Part shown: positions 16,083 to 16,121 of the stretch, piece after piece
Layout: each line of letters begins with the position of its first letter
Position numbering within the stretch: position 1 is the first letter of the stretch
Source of the DNA: Anaeromyces robustus
Taxonomy: Eukaryota > Neocallimastigomycota > Neocallimastigomycetes > Neocallimastigales > Neocallimastigaceae
Direction: 5' to 3'
Assembly: GCA_002104895.1 (NCBI GenBank)
Contig: MCFG01000677.1
Location: forward strand, 1-16,121
DNA length: 16,121 bases
The notes under the pieces: generated by a model
Databases searched by the model: none
What the model was told of the DNA's origin: nothing
Seen by the model: the letters and a program-made list of their open reading frames with translations, nothing else
Translations under genes and position numbers: made by a program

Positions 16083-16121
16083 TTATTTATTTATTATTTA
16101 AGAAAACTCGACCGACACCCA

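Overview
The window looks like a repeat-dense, very AT-rich (clearly above 75% by eye) piece of a eukaryotic nuclear genome. I found no ordinary host gene. The elements are a Ty3/gypsy chromovirus with Tf1/sushi-type self-priming, two MULE-like DNA transposons, tRNA-promoter-bearing solo LTRs and a relic of a CRESS-type Rep gene. This mix suggests a fungus, probably an early-diverging AT-rich lineage such as Glomeromycotina or a microsporidian-like group. That assignment is an inference; no rRNA or host marker is present.

Layout. 1-640: relic of a CRESS-DNA Rep gene (minus strand) with a hairpin-rich upstream region. 645-1350 and 1778-2373: two related solo LTRs (family A), head to head, each with its own 5-bp target duplication (AAAGA; AAGAC). 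The second has landed inside an older gypsy reverse transcriptase relic, which reads on across it. 2817-5602: a MULE-like element with imperfect terminal inverted repeats and a transposase broken at its 5' side, exactly where a terminal repeat of a second MULE family begins. 5987-14250: a complete Ty3/gypsy retrotransposon (family B, minus strand) flanked by the duplication GTTAT. 14336-15838: a second MULE-like element with about 500-bp inverted repeats and a transposase scrap. 15886-16078: a 15-bp minisatellite followed by a 49-base poly(A) tract.

The retrotransposon reads from right to left. Its 5' LTR is 13811-14250, followed by an 11-nt primer binding site complementary to an LTR segment where the transcript probably starts. 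Gag is 12899-13714. A textbook -1 frameshift cassette (A AAA AAC, 6-nt spacer, stem-loop) sits at the gag stop. Pol (protease, RT, RNase H, integrase, chromodomain) is 9190-12907, then a 1.3-kb noncoding stretch and a polypurine tract. The 3' LTR (5987-7849) is split by a 1,419-bp TG...CA insertion flanked by AATA. Without that insertion the element is 6,841 bp. Its LTRs differ at only 3 of 440 positions, so the insertion is young, yet pol carries one in-frame TAA and one -1 frame break.

The most unusual feature is that both LTR families carry a tRNA-like module with Pol III A and B boxes near the start of U3. In family A a T4 terminator follows directly. The two modules differ in sequence, which suggests repeated capture or selection for a Pol III promoter inside LTRs.
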